Assembly (NCBI GenBank): GCA_937906765.1
Contig: CALCUV010000127.1
Location: 1-8,158 of the forward strand
Length of the DNA: 8,158 bases
DNA from: an uncultured Prevotella sp.
GTDB taxonomy: Bacteria; Bacteroidota; Bacteroidia; Bacteroidales; Bacteroidaceae
Direction: 5' to 3'
This document shows, piece by piece, positions 6,280 to 8,158 of this stretch; positions within the stretch are counted from its first letter, which is position 1, and each line of letters starts with the position of its first letter. The notes under the pieces were generated by a model. It was not told where the DNA came from. It did not search any database and saw only the letters and a program-made list of their open reading frames with translations. The position numbers and the translations under genes are program-made.

Positions 6280-6319
6280 ACCTTATGACCTCTAAACCCC
6301 ATAACCTCAAAACTTCATC
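6280..6319 (+). repeat. Octamer-phased degenerate repeat just before the cyclophilin gene
   Basis: Five consecutive 8-base units: ACCTTATG, ACCTCTAA, ACCCCATA, ACCTCAAA and ACTTCATC. They share the phase and the ACCT core with the repeats at 5343-5390 and, in reverse orientation, 6111-6160. The array ends 6 nt before the ATG at 6326, so it forms the immediate translation-initiation leader. Confidence 0.6.
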
Positions 6320-6325
6320 TATCTT

Positions 6326-7075
6326 ATGTCCACACACATCCGAATTATCACTACCGAAGGTACAATCACCGTGCGCCTTTACGACGAAACGCCACTCCAT
6401 CGCGATAATTTCATCAAACTCGTTAAGGAAGGCACGCTCAACAATACGCTTTTCCACCGCGTCATTAAGGATTTCATGATTCAAGGTGGCGACCCCGACA
6501 GCATTGGTGCGCCTGCCGGAAAAATGTTGGGCACAGGTGGCCCTGGATATCCCATCCCCGCCGAAATAAAAGTCCCCGAACTCTTCCACAAACGCGGAGC
6601 CTTGAGCGCAGCTCGCTTGGGCGACGACATGAATCCCAAACGCGAGAGCAGCGGTAGTCAATTCTACATCGTGTGGGGCAAAGTGTATAAAGAACAAGAG
6701 TTGAAGCAACTCGAAAAGCAGATGGCGATGCAACAGCAACAGGATGTTTTTAACGCCATTACCGCTGAGCACCGCGAAACTATCATGAACCTCCGCCGCA
6801 ATCGCGACCGCGACGGACTCCTTGCGCTTCAAGAAGAACTCATTGCCCTTAGCAAACAGCGTTGTAAGGAATTAGGCGCTCCTGAATTTACCCCTGAGCA
6901 GCGCGAAACATACACCACCCTCGGCGGAACTCCCTTCCTCGACGGACAATATACCGTTTTCGGCGAAGTTACTGAGGGACTCGACGTCGTTGAACGCATT
7001 CAAGCCTGCGAAACGCTCCGAGGCGACCGCCCAAAGCAAGACGTAAGCATGACGTTTGAGATGGTGGAAGCGTAA
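6326..7075 (+). CDS. Cyclophilin-type peptidyl-prolyl cis-trans isomerase with helical insertion, 249 aa
   Basis: Proline isomerase of the cyclophilin fold, unrelated to the neighbouring FKBPs. There is no signal peptide (MSTHIRIITTEGTITVRLY), so a cytoplasmic location is likely. Catalytic-site residues match human CypA: Arg45 in FHRVIKDFMIQGG (R55), Phe50-Met51 (F60, M61), Gln53 (Q63), and Gln112 and Phe113 in SGSQFYI (Q111, F113). Phe204 replaces W121 and Tyr209 replaces H126 in PFLDGQYTVFG, substitutions common in bacterial cyclophilins and expected to weaken cyclosporin binding. Between SQFYIV and LDGQYTVFG sits an extra segment of about 80 residues (119-200), Gln/Glu/Lys/Arg-rich and probably helical, including MAMQQQQD. 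Usual bacterial cyclophilins are about 160-190 residues. The gene is divergent from the FKBP block and ends before a strong hairpin terminator. Confidence 0.95.
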   Translation: MSTHIRIITTEGTITVRLYDETPLHRDNFIKLVKEGTLNNTLFHRVIKDFMIQGGDPDSIGAPAGKMLGTGGPGYPIPAEIKVPELFHKRGALSAARLGDDMNPKRESSGSQFYIVWGKVYKEQELKQLEKQMAMQQQQDVFNAITAEHRETIMNLRRNRDRDGLLALQEELIALSKQRCKELGAPEFTPEQRETYTTLGGTPFLDGQYTVFGEVTEGLDVVERIQACETLRGDRPKQDVSMTFEMVEA

Positions 7076-7105
7076 TCACAATCGTTGATTTACAACATAC
7101 GGCTA

Positions 7106-7153
7106 AAAGAATTGGTGTCTGATAAACTTGAAATTATCAGACACCAATTCTTT
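7106..7153 (+). terminator. Strong hairpin terminator after the cyclophilin gene
   Basis: The arms 7106-7125 and 7134-7153 are perfectly complementary over 20 bp with an 8-nt loop (ACTTGAAA). The arm ends and flanks are A-rich on the left and T-rich on the right (TTCTTTATTCTT), as expected for a rho-independent terminator about 30 nt after the stop at 7075. The symmetry means it could also stop transcription coming from the right. Confidence 0.88.
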
Positions 7154-7263
7154 ATTCTTACAATCCGGTTAATACAGAAAACTCTTAGTCTGATAAATCG
7201 TTGTGCTTATACAACCCCTTATCGTACAACAACCGAAAGAATACAGAGTTTCTATGTTTTAGA

Positions 7264-7512
7264 GAACACGAATTTCACGAATAACACGAACCAAAAGGTC
7301 GCGCAAGTCAATTACCGTGGGGGATATATTTTTTTGCTAATCGCATACGAATAACACGAATCACCGTGCGGGGCATTTTTATAACACAAACCGAAGGTTG
7401 CACAAGTCAATACCACGATTTGTTACCATCCGGAGGGTATTCGTGAAATTCGTATGCGATTAGCAAATCTCTGTCTGCGTGGTCATTCGTGTTATTCGTG
7501 GAATTCGTGTTC
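7264..7512. repeat. Nested palindromic intergenic element (two stem pairs plus an internal direct repeat)
   Basis: Outer arms 7264-7290 and 7486-7512 are inverted copies with 26 of 27 matches, built from the word CACGAATAACACGAA. Inner arms 7333-7352 and 7448-7467 are perfect 20-base inverted copies containing GCTAATCGCATACGAAT. Between them, 7281-7316 and 7381-7414 are direct copies, about 30 of 36 aligned positions, spaced 100 bp apart. The TTCGTGTTATTCGTG word is, from general knowledge, frequent between genes of Bacteroidota. There is no coding capacity for a transposase, so it may be a MITE-like or REP-like remnant or a structured RNA. No gene was found in 7076-7796. Confidence 0.8.
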
Positions 7513-7623
7513 TAAAAATAAAGAGGAAGTTTACAGGACAGCAATAATTCTTTATTTTCTGCCACAGTTTCTTTTCTGCACGCGACTCACGCCGATCTCA
7601 CGGAGTCACACATGTATTCTTAA

Positions 7624-7672
7624 GACATAAGAACATAAGGGCATAATTTTTTTGTTCTTTTGTTCTTCTGTC
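7624..7672. repeat. Imperfect inverted repeat, A/T-rich
   Basis: Arms 7624-7639 and 7657-7672 pair in 14 of 16 positions around a 17-nt loop. It lies about 125 nt downstream of the methyltransferase stop, but no T tract follows on the minus strand, so a terminator role is weak. The right arm carries the same 21-base word found at 6241-6261. Confidence 0.5.
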
Positions 7673-7796
7673 AAAAAAATAAATGAATATCAAACCAACG
7701 TGAGATTTTCACCTATCTGAAATCATATCTAATAGATGCGTTCTTAAGTCTCAAATAGGGCAAATTCTTTGCTACTTAATGCGTCGAATTTAAGAC

Positions 7797-8158
7797 TTAA
7801 TAATAGTTGATTACGAAATGCTCCTTGTTGAGTCGCTTTTCGAAGAAACAGATGCCGAAGTCGTAGAGGTCGAAACTGACGCGCACTTCGGGTCGTGCGA
7901 TTAACTGCTTCCAGGCTTGGTAAGATTCCTTCGTGCGGTAAATATTTTTAATCATGAGTGCGGATTTGTCGTGAACGTGGGGCAGGAAAGCATCCACATG
8001 CGCCTTCCAATCGTTACAATCTGCATAAAGGAAGTCTGCCTGTGAGTCCTCATCTGAAGTATTTTTCACATTGACATACAAAGGACAGTTACGCGCCGCA
8101 CGGATATAGTCACACGTATGGCGGAATGCCTCAGCATCGGGACCAACCGCCACAATGC
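7797..8158 (-). CDS. C-terminal end of a probable SAM-dependent O-methyltransferase, cut by window edge
   Basis: An open minus-strand frame enters at the right edge and ends at TAA (7799-7797), giving about 120 residues. Visible landmarks are AVGPDAEAFRH at the edge, then DFLYADCNDW near residue 60 from the edge, which looks like the strand-and-Asp region of a class I Rossmann methyltransferase. Next come SALMIKNIYRTKESYQAW and VRVSFDLYDFGICFFEKR with HFVINYY at the end. This C-terminal pattern (a DIYW-like segment, then a V-DLY-G-FF strand) resembles Bacteroidota proteins annotated as class I or YrrM-like O-methyltransferases. The SAM-binding glycine motif lies outside the window, so the family call is moderate and the substrate unknown. 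GTG at 8153-8151 is an internal codon, not the likely start, because the frame stays open to the edge. Confidence 0.65.
   Translation of the reverse strand, partial: IVAVGPDAEAFRHTCDYIRAARNCPLYVNVKNTSDEDSQADFLYADCNDWKAHVDAFLPHVHDKSALMIKNIYRTKESYQAWKQLIARPEVRVSFDLYDFGICFFEKRLNKEHFVINYY

Noticed and set aside
6275..6832. Minus-strand frame of 185 codons opposite the cyclophilin gene
   Set aside because: It is the antisense of a clear cyclophilin with conserved catalytic motifs. The antisense protein shows no recognisable family, so it is a shadow frame.
7085..7354. Plus-strand frame of 89 codons after the cyclophilin gene
   Set aside because: It begins just before the 20-bp terminator hairpin, reads straight through it, and continues into the palindromic repeat. 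The protein resembles no family I know.
7264..7512. CRISPR array reading of the repeated ACGAATAACACGAA words
   Set aside because: The copies are inverted as well as direct, the spacing is irregular, there are no uniform spacers, and no cas gene is nearby.
7744..7800. Inverted TTAAGTCT / AGACTTAA around the methyltransferase stop
   Set aside because: Only 8 bp with a 41-nt loop in A/T-rich DNA, and no T tract.

Overview
The window looks like a chromosomal stretch from a Bacteroidota (Bacteroidales-type) bacterium. Three things suggest this: a SecD that continues into what looks like a SecF half (fused SecDF, normal in this phylum), candidate promoters that fit the phylum's TAnnTTTG -7 box with no Shine-Dalgarno sequence before the genes, and intergenic words of the 'TTCGTGTTATTCGTG' kind that are common in these genomes. 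A Prevotellaceae-like source is plausible, but the sequence alone does not prove it.

Layout from left to right. Positions 3-1922 (minus) are the N-terminal 640 codons of secDF, running off the left edge. Positions 1923-2448 are intergenic and hold secDF promoter candidates, a striking palindrome and the terminator of the next unit. Positions 2449-5977 (minus) carry four FKBP-type peptidyl-prolyl isomerases in a row. In transcription order they are a 194-residue cytoplasmic FklB-like protein (5393-5977), a 299-residue lipoprotein (4358-5257), a 297-residue secreted protein (3333-4226) and a 290-residue secreted protein (2449-3321). The last two are 11 bp apart and surely cotranscribed. Positions 5978-6325 form a divergent control region. 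Positions 6326-7075 (plus) encode a cyclophilin-type isomerase with a large helical insertion, closed by a 20-bp perfect hairpin. Positions 7076-7796 hold no gene, but contain the hairpin, a nested 249-bp palindromic element and a second imperfect inverted repeat. Positions 7797-8158 (minus) are the C-terminal end of a probable class I SAM-dependent O-methyltransferase.

Taken together this is an export-and-folding neighbourhood. SecDF pulls proteins across the inner membrane, and five adjacent proline isomerases from two unrelated folds cover the cytoplasm, the lipidated envelope fraction and the soluble periplasm. The functional link is inferred from adjacency. No defence, CRISPR, phage or transposase gene is visible.

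The points most worth a second look are: a glycine at the SecD position normally held by the proton-relay aspartate (E. coli D519), 52-bp inverted repeats that bracket the cytoplasmic FKBP gene, repeat arrays built on an 8-bp period, the nested palindrome downstream of the cyclophilin gene, and a paralogous FKBP pair with a shortened active-site loop and different membrane anchoring.
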